Positions 35,405 to 44,515 are shown, counted from the stretch's first letter. The stretch: 64,000 nt of DNA from Arthrobacter sp. DWC3 (GCF_002929375.1 NZ_PJIP01000010.1:62001-126000); one strand, 5' to 3'. A program made the numbers and translations. Notes: generated by a model from the letters alone, not told the origin.

Positions 35405-36241
35405 CTAAACCCCGGTGCGGACCGTTCCCGCCGGGCCGCCGTACCGGCACTCCCAGAAGGCGACGGCGGCGGCCGCCGCGACGTTCAGGGAGTCCACTCC
35501 CCCGTGCATCGGGATGGTCAGGGCGACGTCGGCCTCGGCGAGGGCCGCGTCGGTGAGCCCGTCCCCCTCGGTGCCGAGCAGGAGGGCGAGCCGTTCGTGC
35601 TCGCGTGCGGGGAACGCGCCGAGCGCCACGGCGCCGGGTGCCAGGGCGAGTGCTGCGAGGGTGAAGCCGGCGGCCCGGACGGTGGCGAGATCCCCTGGCC
35701 AGGACCGGAGCCGCGTCCACGGCACCTGGAACACACTGCCCATGCTGACGCGCACCGCGCGCCGGTAGAGCGGATCCGCGCTGCGCGGGCTGACCAGCAC
35801 GGCGTCGATCCCGAGTGCGGCGGCGGAGCGGAACACCGCCCCGAGGTTGGTGTGGTCCACCATGTCCTCGATGACCGCGACGCGCCGGGCGGAGGCGAGG
35901 ATCTGCTCCAGGGGCAGGGGCGCGGGACGGTGCATCGCGGCCAGGGCGCCGCGGTGGAGGTGGAACCCCGTGATCGCCTCGAGCACGGCCTCCGGCGCGA
36001 CGAAGGCCGGCACCGACGGGAACCGCGCGAGGACGTCCTCGAGGTCCGGCAGCCACTTGGGCGCCAGGAGGAAGGACCGCGGTGCGTGGCCGGCATCGAC
36101 GGCGCGGCGCAGCACCTTCGAACTCTCGGCGATGTAGAGGCCCTCGGCGGGCTCCCGTGCGAGGCGCAGCTGGACGTCGGTCAGGTTCCGGTAGTCGGCG
36201 ATCCGCGGGTCGTCGGCCGTGTGGAGCTCGACGAGCGGCAT
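35405..36241 (-). CDS. TrmH/SpoU-family RNA 2'-O-methyltransferase
   Basis: A 278-residue SPOUT methyltransferase. An N-terminal RNA-binding domain ([19 protein letters not shown]) precedes the knotted catalytic domain with motif 1 [16 protein letters not shown], motif 2 [13 protein letters not shown] and motif 3 [20 protein letters not shown]. Target may be tRNA or 23S rRNA; it cannot be told from sequence. It lies 43 bp downstream of the ABC ATPase gene on the same strand. Confidence 0.93.
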   Translation of the reverse strand: MPLVELHTADDPRIADYRNLTDVQLRLAREPAEGLYIAESSKVLRRAVDAGHAPRSFLLAPKWLPDLEDVLARFPSVPAFVAPEAVLEAITGFHLHRGALAAMHRPAPLPLEQILASARRVAVIEDMVDHTNLGAVFRSAAALGIDAVLVSPRSADPLYRRAVRVSMGSVFQVPWTRLRSWPGDLATVRAAGFTLAALALAPGAVALGAFPAREHERLALLLGTEGDGLTDAALAEADVALTIPMHGGVDSLNVAAAAAVAFWECRYGGPAGTVRTGV

Positions 36242-36284
36242 CAGCGGCCGGCCGCGTCCGCGCTGCGGCGGCGGGAGTCCGTGC

Positions 36285-37070
36285 TCACGCCCGGGCGACG
36301 GCGCTGTAGCGGCCGTTCTCCTCGGTGACCTTCAGGGCGACGTCGAACGCGGCACCCAGGTTCTCCTCGGTGAGCACCTCGCCGATCGGCCCTGCCGAGA
36401 CCACGGCGCCGTCGCGGAGCAGCAGCGCGTGCGTGAAGCCCGGCGGGACCTCCTCGAGGTGGTGCGTCACGAGCACCATGGCGGGCGCGTCCTCGTCGCG
36501 GGCGAGGTCGGTGAGCCGCTGCACGAGGTCCTCGCGGCCGGCGAGGTCGAGGCCCGCGGCGGGCTCGTCGAGGAGCAGCAGCTCCGGGTCCGCCATGAGG
36601 GCGCGGGCGATCTGCACGCGCTTGCGCTCGCCCTCGCTGAGGGAGCCGAAGCGGCGGTTCATGAAGCGGGACACACCCCATGTGTCGAGCAGGCGGAAGG
36701 CACGCCGCTCGTCGAGGCGCTCGTACTGTTCGCGCCAGCGTCCGGTCACACCGTAGGACGCGGTGACCACGACGTCGAGGACGGTCTCGTGGTCCGGCAC
36801 CTGGGACGCGAGGGCCGCCGAGGCGAGGCCGATCCGCGGACGCAGCTCGAAGACGTCGACGGCGCCCATGACCTCGTCGAGGATGCCGACGACGCCGCGC
36901 GTGGGATGCAGGCGGGCCCCAGCGAGCTGGAGCAGCGTGGTCTTGCCCGCTCCGTTGGGGCCCATGACCACCCAGCGCTCGCCCTCCCGGACCTGCCAGT
37001 CGATGTCGTCGAGCAGGGTCTTGCCGCCCCTGACGAGGCTCACTCCCGCCAGTTCCAGAACGTTGCACAT
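36285..37070 (-). CDS. ABC transporter-type ATP-binding protein
   Basis: A 261-residue single ABC domain: Walker A GPNGAGKTTL, signature LSEGERKRVQIARAL, Walker B LLLLDEPAAGLD and switch His in VTHHLEEVPPG. No permease or binding protein adjoins it, so it either pairs with components elsewhere or works without a transporter; the closest general similarity is to ModF/YlmA-type lone ABC ATPases. The ATG at 37070 is preferred to upstream in-frame ATGs, since the sequence above is low complexity. Divergent from serB. Confidence 0.88.
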   Translation of the reverse strand: MCNVLELAGVSLVRGGKTLLDDIDWQVREGERWVVMGPNGAGKTTLLQLAGARLHPTRGVVGILDEVMGAVDVFELRPRIGLASAALASQVPDHETVLDVVVTASYGVTGRWREQYERLDERRAFRLLDTWGVSRFMNRRFGSLSEGERKRVQIARALMADPELLLLDEPAAGLDLAGREDLVQRLTDLARDEDAPAMVLVTHHLEEVPPGFTHALLLRDGAVVSAGPIGEVLTEENLGAAFDVALKVTEENGRYSAVARA

Positions 37071-37240
37071 GGTCCTAGACACTAGGCTAAGGAGCGGCCC
37101 CGTGGCGAAACCGTCGGGCCTTGCGGGCAGCGGCGGTCGCCGCCCCGGCAGCCCTGCGGCCCTCGTTCCCGCGGTGGCGGGCGGCAGGACGCGCGGGCAC
37201 GGAACGACGACGCCGGGCACGGCGCGGACAGGAGTGGCAC

Positions 37241-38125
37241 ATGCCGGACCAGGCCAGGGTGGTCGCCTACGCGCGGCACCTCGACGACGGGCACCGCGCC
37301 GACCTCGCGGCGGCCCTCGGCGGACTCGGCGCCGACGTGCGGGACACGTCCACCGCGGCGACGCCGACCTACGACGTACTGACCCTCGACGTCGGCCTCC
37401 CCGCCGGGGCATCCCCGGTGCGCGCGGGCCTCGCCCGCTGGAGCGCCGCGACCGGCATCGGCGCGGCCCTCGTCCCCGCGCCGGTGTACGCGCCCGGCCC
37501 GAAGCTGCTGATCATGGACGTCGACTCCACGCTCATCAAGCAGGAGGTCATCGAACTGCTCGCCGCGCACGCCGGCCGCGAGGCCGAGGTGGCCGCCGTG
37601 ACGGAGGCCGCCATGCGCGGCGAGCTCGACTTCGCCCAGTCCCTGCACCACCGCGTCCGCGCCCTCGCGGGCCTGCCCGCCTCGGTGATCGACGACGTCG
37701 TCGCGCGGATCGAGCTGAGCGACGGCGCGGAGCAGCTCGTCGCGACGTACCTGGACGCCGGCCACCGGGTCGGCGTCGTCTCCGGCGGGTTCGCCCAGGT
37801 CCTGGCGCCCCTCGCCGACCGCCTCCGCCTCTCCTTCGCGCGGGCCAACGACCTCGGAATCGACGGCGGCGTGCTCACCGGCCGCGTGGCCGGGACCGTG
37901 GTCGACCGCCGCGAGAAGGAACGCGTCCTCCGCGCCGAGGCGGCGAGCTCCGGCGTGTCCCTCGCGGCGACGATCGCCGTGGGCGACGGCGCCAACGACC
38001 TCGACATGCTGGCGGCGGCGGGACTCGGGGTGGCCTTCCGGGCGAAGCCGGCGGTCAGGGCCGCGGCCGACGCCGCGCTGGACCTGCCGGACCTCGACGT
38101 GGTCCGGTACTTCTCCGGACTCTGA
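37241..38125 (+). CDS. serB: Phosphoserine phosphatase SerB
   Basis: The last enzyme of serine biosynthesis, a HAD phosphatase. 294 residues: an N-terminal ACT-like region of about 85 residues, then MDVDSTLIKQEVIELLA (motif I with Asp nucleophile), VGVVSGGFAQV (motif II), DRREKERVL (motif III Lys) and VAVGDGANDLDML-type motif IV (IAVGDGANDLDML). CAGGAG lies six bases before the ATG at 37241; an earlier in-frame start at 37121 would only add a low-complexity leader. Probable hairpin terminator follows. Confidence 0.94.
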   Translation: MPDQARVVAYARHLDDGHRADLAAALGGLGADVRDTSTAATPTYDVLTLDVGLPAGASPVRAGLARWSAATGIGAALVPAPVYAPGPKLLIMDVDSTLIKQEVIELLAAHAGREAEVAAVTEAAMRGELDFAQSLHHRVRALAGLPASVIDDVVARIELSDGAEQLVATYLDAGHRVGVVSGGFAQVLAPLADRLRLSFARANDLGIDGGVLTGRVAGTVVDRREKERVLRAEAASSGVSLAATIAVGDGANDLDMLAAAGLGVAFRAKPAVRAAADAALDLPDLDVVRYFSGL

Positions 38126-38149
38126 GCACCCGCCCGCAGTGCCACACCC

Positions 38150-38180
38150 GGCGCCCGATGCCCAGTGGAATCTGGGCGCC
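38150..38180 (+). terminator. Hairpin after serB
   Basis: GGCGCCC/GGGCGCC outer arms and CCCAG-tggaat-CTGGG inner arms can form two overlapping hairpins beginning 25 bp after the serB stop. A short T tract is absent. Confidence 0.5.
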
Positions 38181-38296
38181 CCGGCCCACGCCCGCCGGTG
38201 ACACGATGGCATCCCGTGCGGATGCGAGCGTGCCCCGCCGGCCCCGCCGTCGCCGGGCAGGCGCGAGGAGACCGTCTCCGCGGGCGGAAGGGCACA

Positions 38297-39130
38297 ATGA
38301 GCGAGGAACGCAGACGGGAACTGGGCGAGACCGACGCCCCGGTCGAGGACGAACTGAAGCAGTCCTACGACAGGACGACCGGCGAGGGCGCCGAGCGCCT
38401 GCACCGGACGTTCAGGAACATCCTGGTGACGGGGGTCTTCGGCGGCTTCGAGGTGGGGCTGGGCATCATGGCATACCTCGCCGTGCTGCATGCCACCGGA
38501 GACCATCTGCTCGCGGGCCTCGCGTTCAGCGTCGGCCTGATCGCCCTCATGCTCGCTCACAGCGAGCTGTTCACCGAGAACTTCCTGATGCCGGTGGCCG
38601 CCGTCGTCGCCAGGGAGGGCAGTATCGGGCAGCTCGCGAAGCTGTGGGGAGGAACGCTCCTCGCTAACCTCGCCGGCGGGTGGGTGTTCATGTGGATCGT
38701 CATGCAGGCGTTCCCGCAGTGGGCGGCGACCGTGAGCACGAGCGCGCACCACTTCGTCGACGCGCCGTTCTCGCTGCAGGTCGTGGCGCTCGCGGTGCTC
38801 GGGGGCAGCACCATCACGCTCATGAGCCGCATGCAGCAGGGCACGGACGACGACGTGGCGCGGATCGTCGCCACAGCGATCGGCGGTTTCCTCCTCGCGG
38901 GTCTGCAGCTCTTCCATTCGATCCTGGACTCGCTGCTGATCTTCGCGGCGATCCACTCGGGCGCCGACATCGGTTACGGCCGGTGGCTGGTGTGGTTCGC
39001 CTACACGGTGGTGTTCAACATGCTGGGAGGGATCGTGCTGGTCACCCTCCTGCGGCTCGTCCGCACCAAGGAACTGCTCCGGCAGAGCCGCGCCGAGGCG
39101 CCCCGGAACCCGGAGGCACCGCACGGCTGA
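38297..39130 (+). CDS. Formate/nitrite transporter (FNT) family protein
   Basis: A 277-residue membrane channel-type protein with six hydrophobic segments from about residue 42 on. The FNT landmarks are FGGFEVGLGIMAYL, AHSELFTENFLMPV and GGWVFMWIVMQAFP, and the pore His is probably in STSAHHFVDAPF. The N-terminal 40 residues are charged and cytosolic, as in the YfdC-like branch rather than FocA/NirC. Transported anion unknown. GGAAGGG precedes the ATG at 38297. Monocistronic; converges on a SDR gene. Confidence 0.88.
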   Translation: MSEERRRELGETDAPVEDELKQSYDRTTGEGAERLHRTFRNILVTGVFGGFEVGLGIMAYLAVLHATGDHLLAGLAFSVGLIALMLAHSELFTENFLMPVAAVVAREGSIGQLAKLWGGTLLANLAGGWVFMWIVMQAFPQWAATVSTSAHHFVDAPFSLQVVALAVLGGSTITLMSRMQQGTDDDVARIVATAIGGFLLAGLQLFHSILDSLLIFAAIHSGADIGYGRWLVWFAYTVVFNMLGGIVLVTLLRLVRTKELLRQSRAEAPRNPEAPHG

Positions 39131-39159
39131 GCGCCGGCGCCTCCGGTGGACCGGGTGGC

Positions 39160-39909
39160 TCAGCCCTTGGCCAGGAAGTCCTCGGCGCCGCCCACGTACT
39201 CGGTGTGACCGGTGGGGACGTCGACGGTCGCCATCCGGACGATCTCGGCGGCGAACTCGGCGACGGAGTAGAGGCGCCCGGCCTCCTGGCGTCGGGCCTC
39301 GATGGCACCGGGGGTCGCGCGGTCGAGCAGCGTCGCGGTGACGGTGCCCTCGATCATGTCGCCGGAGACGACCACGAGCGAGATGCCCTTCGCCTCGAGC
39401 TGCGGGATGAGGGCGCGCAGCGCGTCCTCGCCGGCGCGTTTGCTGCGGGCCACCGGCTCGTAGGCGTCCATCGTCTCCACCTTCTCGATGAAGTGCGCCT
39501 GGTGGCTCGTGATGAATACCACGCGGGACCCGGCGGGCATCACCTCAGCGGCGGCCGTGAGCATGGCGACCTGCGCGTCCCGGTTGAGGCGGAGGGCGTA
39601 GTCCTCCCCCATCGACGTCTCCATGCCGCCCGAGGCGTTGAGCACCAGCAGGTCGAGCCCGCCGAAGCCCGTGACTGCGGCGTCGACCAGCGCCGCCGGC
39701 CCCTCGGGCGTGGTCAGGTCGGCGCCCACCGCGACGGCCCTGCCGCCGGCCGCCTCGATGCCGGCCACCACCTTGTTCGCGCGGGGGGCCTTCTGCCGGT
39801 AGTTGACGACCACGGCCGCGCCCTGCGCGGCCAGCAGCTGTGCGACGTCGGCGCCGATGCCGCGGGACGATCCGGTGACGATCGCTGTGGTTCCCTCGAG
39901 GGTGGCCAT
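39160..39909 (-). CDS. SDR family oxidoreductase (atypical active site)
   Basis: A 249-residue short-chain dehydrogenase: IVTGSSRGIGADVAQLLA (cofactor glycines) and VLNASGG (NAG-like). The active-site region reads FITSHQAHFIEKVETMDAYEPVARSKRAGE, so Tyr and Lys are six residues apart rather than the usual three, and the assignment is uncertain. Start at 39909. It follows fabG on the same strand with 58 bp between, suggesting a link to lipid metabolism, but no InhA-type enoyl reductase features are seen. Annotated function would be a generic oxidoreductase. Confidence 0.85.
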   Translation of the reverse strand: MATLEGTTAIVTGSSRGIGADVAQLLAAQGAAVVVNYRQKAPRANKVVAGIEAAGGRAVAVGADLTTPEGPAALVDAAVTGFGGLDLLVLNASGGMETSMGEDYALRLNRDAQVAMLTAAAEVMPAGSRVVFITSHQAHFIEKVETMDAYEPVARSKRAGEDALRALIPQLEAKGISLVVVSGDMIEGTVTATLLDRATPGAIEARRQEAGRLYSVAEFAAEIVRMATVDVPTGHTEYVGGAEDFLAKG

Positions 39910-39967
39910 GGTGCTCCTTCTGCTCGAAATCAAAGCTGGTGCTGGTGGGGATCCGGGCGGCGGGGCG

Positions 39968-40705
39968 TCAGTGGCCCATGCCGAGGCCGCCGTCGACGGG
40001 GATGACCGCACCGGAGATGTACGCGGCGGAGTCGCCGGCCAGCCAGGACACCACGCCGGCCACCTCGTCCGGGGAGGCGAAACGGCCGGCCGGGATGGTG
40101 GCGAGGTAGCTCTTGCGGGTCTCCTCCGGCAGCTCCGCCGTCATGTCGGTGTCGATGAAGCCCGGTGCCACGACGTTCGCGGTGATCCCACGCGACCCCA
40201 ACTCGCGTGTGAGGGAGCGGGCGATGCCCACGAGGCCGGCCTTGGAGGCCGAGTAGTTGATCTGGCCCGGGGCGCCGTACAGTCCCGTGACGCTGGAGAT
40301 CAGGATCACGCGGCCGCGCCGGAGCCGGATCATGCCGCGCGACGCGCGTTTGACCACCCGGAACGCACCCGTGAGGTTGGTGTCGATGACGTCGGTGAAG
40401 TCGCTCTCGCTCATGCGCAGGAGCAGGACGTCCCGCGTGATGCCGGCGTTGGCGACGAGGACCTCCACCGGCCCGTGCTCCGCCTCGACCTGCGTGAAGG
40501 CCGCGTCGATCTGCTCCTCGCTCGTCACGTCGGCCCGGACGCCGAGCATGCCCTCGGGCACCTCACCGCTGCGGTACGTGATGGCAACCTTGTCGCCGTT
40601 GGCTACGAATACCTTTGCGATAGCAAGGCCGATACCCCGGTTGCCGCCCGTGATCAGGACGCTCCGACCGGTCGCCGTCGTCGTGCTGTCTGCACCAGGT
40701 GCCAA
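39968..40705 (-). CDS. fabG: 3-oxoacyl-ACP reductase FabG
   Basis: The 245-residue NADPH-dependent reductase of fatty-acid elongation. TGGNRGIGLAIAK, VANAGITRD, SSVTGLYGAPGQINYSASKAG (Ser, Tyr, Lys) and VAPGFIDTDMT are typical, and the closing VIPVDGGLGMGH is the canonical FabG end. It resembles mycobacterial MabA. TTG is the best-placed start. The second SDR gene follows 58 bp downstream. Confidence 0.93.
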   Translation of the reverse strand: MAPGADSTTTATGRSVLITGGNRGIGLAIAKVFVANGDKVAITYRSGEVPEGMLGVRADVTSEEQIDAAFTQVEAEHGPVEVLVANAGITRDVLLLRMSESDFTDVIDTNLTGAFRVVKRASRGMIRLRRGRVILISSVTGLYGAPGQINYSASKAGLVGIARSLTRELGSRGITANVVAPGFIDTDMTAELPEETRKSYLATIPAGRFASPDEVAGVVSWLAGDSAAYISGAVIPVDGGLGMGH

Positions 40706-40845
40706 GGGGAAACTCCTCTGTCTGTGGGCCGGGACCGGCTCACGTGATCTCCGTCAAACTATCCCCGACGATCCTAGCGGCGCATCCCTCGACTTCGGGA
40801 ACGGGGCCCGGAGTGAGACAATTGAGGGAGTCTTTATGGAGTGTG

Positions 40846-41265
40846 ATGAGCAACAAATCGAAGCACAACACAGACGTCCACAGCATCTCCGACGCTCGTG
40901 TCGGTCACAGCGACGAGATGCGCACCCGCATGATCCGGTACACGGTGTCGATGAGCATCCGCCTCGTCTGCTTCGTCCTGGTCTTCGTGGTGCCCTACGT
41001 GTGGCTGCAGTGGGTCATGATCGCCGGAGCGGTGTTCCTGCCGTACTTCGCCGTGATCGTGGCCAACGGCGGCAGTGACACGAGCAACATCCGGCACAGC
41101 GACGCGCTGATTGACCGCGCCCCCGTGCGGGAGATCGAGGCGAAGGTCCTGCCCTCGGACCCGGACGACGGCGACACCGTCCTGAGCGGCGAGGTCGTCG
41201 ACGACTCCCCGCACCCGGCGCAGCACGGTTCCCACGCAACCGGCCGCGGTATTCCCGATGCCTGA
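40846..41265 (+). CDS. DUF3099 family membrane protein
   Basis: A 139-residue protein with two adjacent transmembrane helices (about 36-57 and 58-80) flanked by the DUF3099 pattern HSISDARVGHSDEMRTRMIRY before and an Asp-rich tail after. Function is unknown; it is restricted to Actinobacteria. TTATGGAG precedes GTG-ATG at 40843/40846. Its stop overlaps the start of the next small gene, which abuts SURF1, so three genes form an operon. Confidence 0.88.
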   Translation: MSNKSKHNTDVHSISDARVGHSDEMRTRMIRYTVSMSIRLVCFVLVFVVPYVWLQWVMIAGAVFLPYFAVIVANGGSDTSNIRHSDALIDRAPVREIEAKVLPSDPDDGDTVLSGEVVDDSPHPAQHGSHATGRGIPDA

Positions 41266-41554
41266 CGGAGCGACGCCCCCGGGACCCGCGGTCGCATCGA
41301 CGGCGGGTCTCTCGCTGTTCGCGGCACCTGCGCCTGCGGCGGGCGCCGCTCCCGTGTGCTCCCGCAAGGGCTGCCGGGAGGACGCAGCATGGCAGCTGCT
41401 CTGGAACAATCCGCGCATCCACACGCCCGAGCGCCGGAAGGCGTGGGCGTCCTGCCCCGACCACGTCGCCTGGTTCGAGGAGTACCTGCGGGACCGCGGC
41501 CTCTGGAAGCAGACCCTCCCCCTCACCGCCGACCGACCGATGGAGACCCGCTAG
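41258..41554 (+). CDS. Small conserved protein with Cys/His metal-site-like motif
   Basis: A 98-residue protein. The first 35 residues are Ala/Pro-rich; the rest contains CSRKGCREDAAWQLLWNNPRI and WASCPDHVAWFEEYLRDRG. C-x4-C and C-x2-H are placed as in small zinc ribbons. Homologues in related genomes are, from memory, sometimes labelled acetone carboxylase, which this size and sequence do not support. It overlaps the DUF3099 stop and its own stop is directly followed by the SURF1 GTG, so translation is probably coupled. Confidence 0.75.
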   Translation: MPDGATPPGPAVASTAGLSLFAAPAPAAGAAPVCSRKGCREDAAWQLLWNNPRIHTPERRKAWASCPDHVAWFEEYLRDRGLWKQTLPLTADRPMETR

Positions 41555-42382
41555 GTGTACCGCTTCCTCTTCTCCGCGCGCTGGCTCGGCTGGCTCGCCA
41601 TGGTGCTCGTGATCGCCGCGGGCTGTGTGGGCCTCGGCCGCTGGCAGCTCGACCGGCGCGAGGAAGTGGTGCAGAACATCCAGCGCATCGAGGCGAACTA
41701 TGACGCCGCCCCCGCGCGCTACGTGCCCGGCGCGAACGGCTTCGACACCTACGACGCGGACCGCGAGTGGGCGCCCGTCACCTTCACCGGGACCTACGAC
41801 GTCGGGAACCAGGTGGTGGTCCGCAACCGCCCGCTGAACGGCCAGCCGGGCTACGAGGTCCTGACACCGCTGCGGCTCGACGACGGCACCGCGGTCATCA
41901 TCGACCGCGGCTGGCTCCCCATCGGCAACGCCGAGGCGGGACGGCCGGACACCATCCCCGCTCCGCCCTCCGGCCGGGTCGAGGTCACGGCGAGGACGAA
42001 GCCGGGCGAACCCGCGGTCAACCGCGGTGCTCCCGAGGGCCAGGTGGCGTCCATCGACCTCGCCGCACTCGCCGGTCGGCTCGACTACCCGCTGCAGGAC
42101 GCCGCCTACGGCCTCCTCGCCCTGGAGCGGCCCGCGGCGGCCGAGACGCCCGTCGCCGCACCGAAGCCCTCGATCGACGAGGGCCCGCACCTCTCCTACT
42201 CCATGCAGTGGTTCGCGTTCGGTGTCCTGGCGTTCGTGGGGCTCGGCTACGCCGCGCGCCTGCAGCGCAGGAGCGACGCGGAGCGGGACGGCACCGCACC
42301 CGACCGCCCGGTCCGCCCGCGCCGTCGGCCCTCCGCCGAGGAGGAGGAGGACGCCATCCTCGACTCGCAGGGCATCCGCTGA
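41555..42382 (+). CDS. SURF1 family cytochrome oxidase assembly protein
   Basis: A 275-residue SURF1 protein, which helps insert haem into or assemble the aa3-type terminal oxidase at the membrane. Topology is standard: helix at about 8-28, an extracytoplasmic domain with GRWQLDRR, NRPLNGQPGYEVLTPLRL and IDRGWLP, and a second helix at about 208-228. The tail is rich in Arg and then Glu. The GTG follows the preceding stop with no gap. No oxidase subunit gene is present in the window. Confidence 0.92.
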   Translation: MYRFLFSARWLGWLAMVLVIAAGCVGLGRWQLDRREEVVQNIQRIEANYDAAPARYVPGANGFDTYDADREWAPVTFTGTYDVGNQVVVRNRPLNGQPGYEVLTPLRLDDGTAVIIDRGWLPIGNAEAGRPDTIPAPPSGRVEVTARTKPGEPAVNRGAPEGQVASIDLAALAGRLDYPLQDAAYGLLALERPAAAETPVAAPKPSIDEGPHLSYSMQWFAFGVLAFVGLGYAARLQRRSDAERDGTAPDRPVRPRRRPSAEEEEDAILDSQGIR

Positions 42383-42395
42383 CCGCACGTTCCCC

Positions 42396-42794
42396 TCAGG
42401 AGGCGCCCGCCGGCCAGCCCAGCGCGTGCCGGTCCGCTGCGGGCAGGGACGCGACCACCAGGTCGTAGGAGTCCTCGATCAGGTCGCGCACCGTCCCGGG
42501 CGGAAGATCGCCGTCGAGGCGCACCCCGTTCCAGTGCTTCTTGTCGAGATGCCATGCCCCCGTGATCTCGGGGTGGGCGGCACGCAACTGCCGGGCGAGT
42601 GCCGGGTCGCACTTGAGGGAGATCGACGGAGGGTCGGCGTCCACGCCGGTGAGGGCGAAGATCTTCCCGGGCGCACCCGTGCCTGCCCGCCACTCCGCCC
42701 GGACGCGGAACACCGCGATGTCCGGTCCGAACGGGTAGTCCTCGTAGGCACCGGGGAAGGACAGGCACGAGGTCCGGAGCCAGTCGAAGTCCAC
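42396..42794 (-). CDS. MmcQ/YjbR family DNA-binding-like protein
   Basis: A 132-residue protein of the YjbR fold (CyaY-like): SFPGAYEDYPFGPDIAVFRV near the start, SISLKCDPALARQLRAAHP, and HLDKKHWNGVRLDGDLP near the end. The family is annotated as DNA-binding on weak structural grounds and its role is unsettled. It converges on the SURF1 operon with 13 bp between stops, and its start lies at the edge of the long gap before the polysaccharide operon. Confidence 0.9.
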   Translation of the reverse strand: MDFDWLRTSCLSFPGAYEDYPFGPDIAVFRVRAEWRAGTGAPGKIFALTGVDADPPSISLKCDPALARQLRAAHPEITGAWHLDKKHWNGVRLDGDLPPGTVRDLIEDSYDLVVASLPAADRHALGWPAGAS

Positions 42795-43111
42795 GTCACC
42801 ACCCTAGTGCCCGCCGATCCGCCCGAGTAGGGCGCGCCATGATATAGCGCGCACGCCTGTGGTGCCAGTAATCCGCCCGGTCCCAGCGGGTAGCCGGCAG
42901 GGGGTTTCGGGTGGTACTTGCAAGTGTTCCCCGCAGGAGTCGAGTGGAATTCACTCGTGTGCGCGTGAGGGGCGCTTCGTAGAGTTTTTGCGACGGGCAA
43001 TGAATTCGTCGCACGTCGTCGATGGTTTATGGCTCCGAATAGGAATACCGAGCATTTGTCGGTCCTCCCCCGAACCAGCGACGGAACCGCCGCTCACAAA
43101 AGGACGATGTT
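42795..43111. promoter_or_regulatory. Upstream region of the exopolysaccharide operon with two dyads
   Basis: No gene is seen in these 317 bp. The last 150 bp are unusually AT-rich for this chromosome. Two dyads stand out: ACTTGCAAGT (42916-42925, perfect) and CGAGTG-gaatt-CACTCG (42941-42957, perfect arms). AAAAGGACG precedes the ATG at 43112. The remaining ~150 bp form a long leader if transcription starts near the dyads. Confidence 0.5.
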
Positions 43112-44479
43112 ATGACTGGAAATCTGGTTGCTGGTCCGCAGTTATCGAACAGGCACAGCGCACCGAAGTTGTTGGAATCCTCCACCCTATTCGAGCCGGC
43201 CCTCGAACAGCAGGAACAGGCCTTCGAATTCGATGTCGCAATCGTCGGGATGGGCTATGTCGGACTGCCGACGGCCCTTGCGTTCACCGCCGCCGGCGCA
43301 CGGGTGCTGGGAGTCGATGCCAGCGCGGCACGCCTCGACGTCATCCGTAGCGGCAAGGCCGACCTCGTGACCTCGGACCGGGAGCGCCTCACCCAGGCAC
43401 TGGCCGACCCGTACTTCGAGCTCACCTCGGACTCGGCACGCCTCTCCCAGGCGGCGGCGGTCATCATCTGCGTCCCCACCCCTGTGGACGCCTACCTGGT
43501 CCCCGACCTGAACATCCTCAGCAGCGCGTGCCAGACCGTCGTGGAGCAGGCCGTGGCCGGCCAGCTGCTGCTGCTCACCTCCACCACCTACGTCGGCTGC
43601 ACACGGGACCTGCTCGCCACGCCCCTGGCCCGTCGCGGCCTCGTCCCGGGAAGCAATATCCACCTCGCATTCAGCCCGGAGCGGATCAATCCCGGTGCGG
43701 ACAATTTCGCGCACGAGGACGTCCCCCGCGTGGTCGGCGGAATCACGAAGAGTTGCACGACCGCGGCGGTGGCGCTCATCGGCACCTACACCCGTTCAAT
43801 TCACGTGGTGAGTTCGGCCGACGCGGCGGAGATGACGAAACTCGTCGAGAACACCTTCCGTGCCGTGAATATCGGCCTCGCGAACGAATTCGCCGATATG
43901 TCGCATTCCCTGGACCTGGACGTCATGGAGGTCATCGGGGCGGCGGCGACGAAGCCCTACGGCTTCATGGCCTTCACGCCCGGTCCGGGCGTGGGCGGGC
44001 ACTGCATCCCGTGCGATCCCCACTACCTGCTCTGGCAGATGCGGAAGCTCCGGCTGTCCACGCCGGTCATCGAGCAGGCGATGAACGCCATCGCGGCCCG
44101 CCCGGGCAAGGTGGTGGACCGGATTCGCAAGATCCTGTCGGACCGGGACATGGGCCTGCACTCGGCCCGGGTCATGGTGGTCGGCGTCGCGTACAAGCCC
44201 GACGTCGAGGACCTGCGGGAATCGCCGGCGCTCGAGATCCTGGCCAGCCTCATCGAGGAAGGTGCCGTGGTGGCCTACCACGACCACCTCATCCCCTCCG
44301 TGCGCCTCGCCGACGGCAGCGTGCTCGACAACGACGAGGATCCGGGGGCCTTCGAGCCAGACCTGATCCTGCTGCACACCGCACACAGCACGGCGGACGT
44401 CACCTGGATCTCCCCCGAGGTCCCCGTCCTGGATTCGACGTTCCGCCTGCCCCTCGGGTCGAACATCTTCCACCTCTAG
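43112..44479 (+). CDS. Nucleotide-sugar dehydrogenase (UDP-ManNAc/UDP-GlcNAc 6-dehydrogenase type)
   Basis: A 455-residue NAD-dependent enzyme that oxidises C6 of a UDP-sugar twice to a uronic acid. VAIVGMGYVGLPTALAF at about 42-58 is the dinucleotide loop, FSPERINPG the substrate loop, and PGPGVGGHCIPCDPHYL contains the catalytic Cys. The GHCIPCDP form is that of UDP-HexNAc dehydrogenases (WecC/WbpA-like) rather than UDP-glucose dehydrogenases. The first 38 residues are an unconserved extension. First gene of the five-gene polysaccharide operon; 36 bp to the next. Confidence 0.9.
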   Translation: MTGNLVAGPQLSNRHSAPKLLESSTLFEPALEQQEQAFEFDVAIVGMGYVGLPTALAFTAAGARVLGVDASAARLDVIRSGKADLVTSDRERLTQALADPYFELTSDSARLSQAAAVIICVPTPVDAYLVPDLNILSSACQTVVEQAVAGQLLLLTSTTYVGCTRDLLATPLARRGLVPGSNIHLAFSPERINPGADNFAHEDVPRVVGGITKSCTTAAVALIGTYTRSIHVVSSADAAEMTKLVENTFRAVNIGLANEFADMSHSLDLDVMEVIGAAATKPYGFMAFTPGPGVGGHCIPCDPHYLLWQMRKLRLSTPVIEQAMNAIAARPGKVVDRIRKILSDRDMGLHSARVMVVGVAYKPDVEDLRESPALEILASLIEEGAVVAYHDHLIPSVRLADGSVLDNDEDPGAFEPDLILLHTAHSTADVTWISPEVPVLDSTFRLPLGSNIFHL

Positions 44480-44515
44480 CCACACACTGCAACCGAATCA
44501 GCTGGGAGAACAAGC

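Noticed and set aside
41258-41554. Acetone carboxylase annotation
   Set aside because: The protein has 98 residues and no resemblance to any acetone carboxylase subunit.
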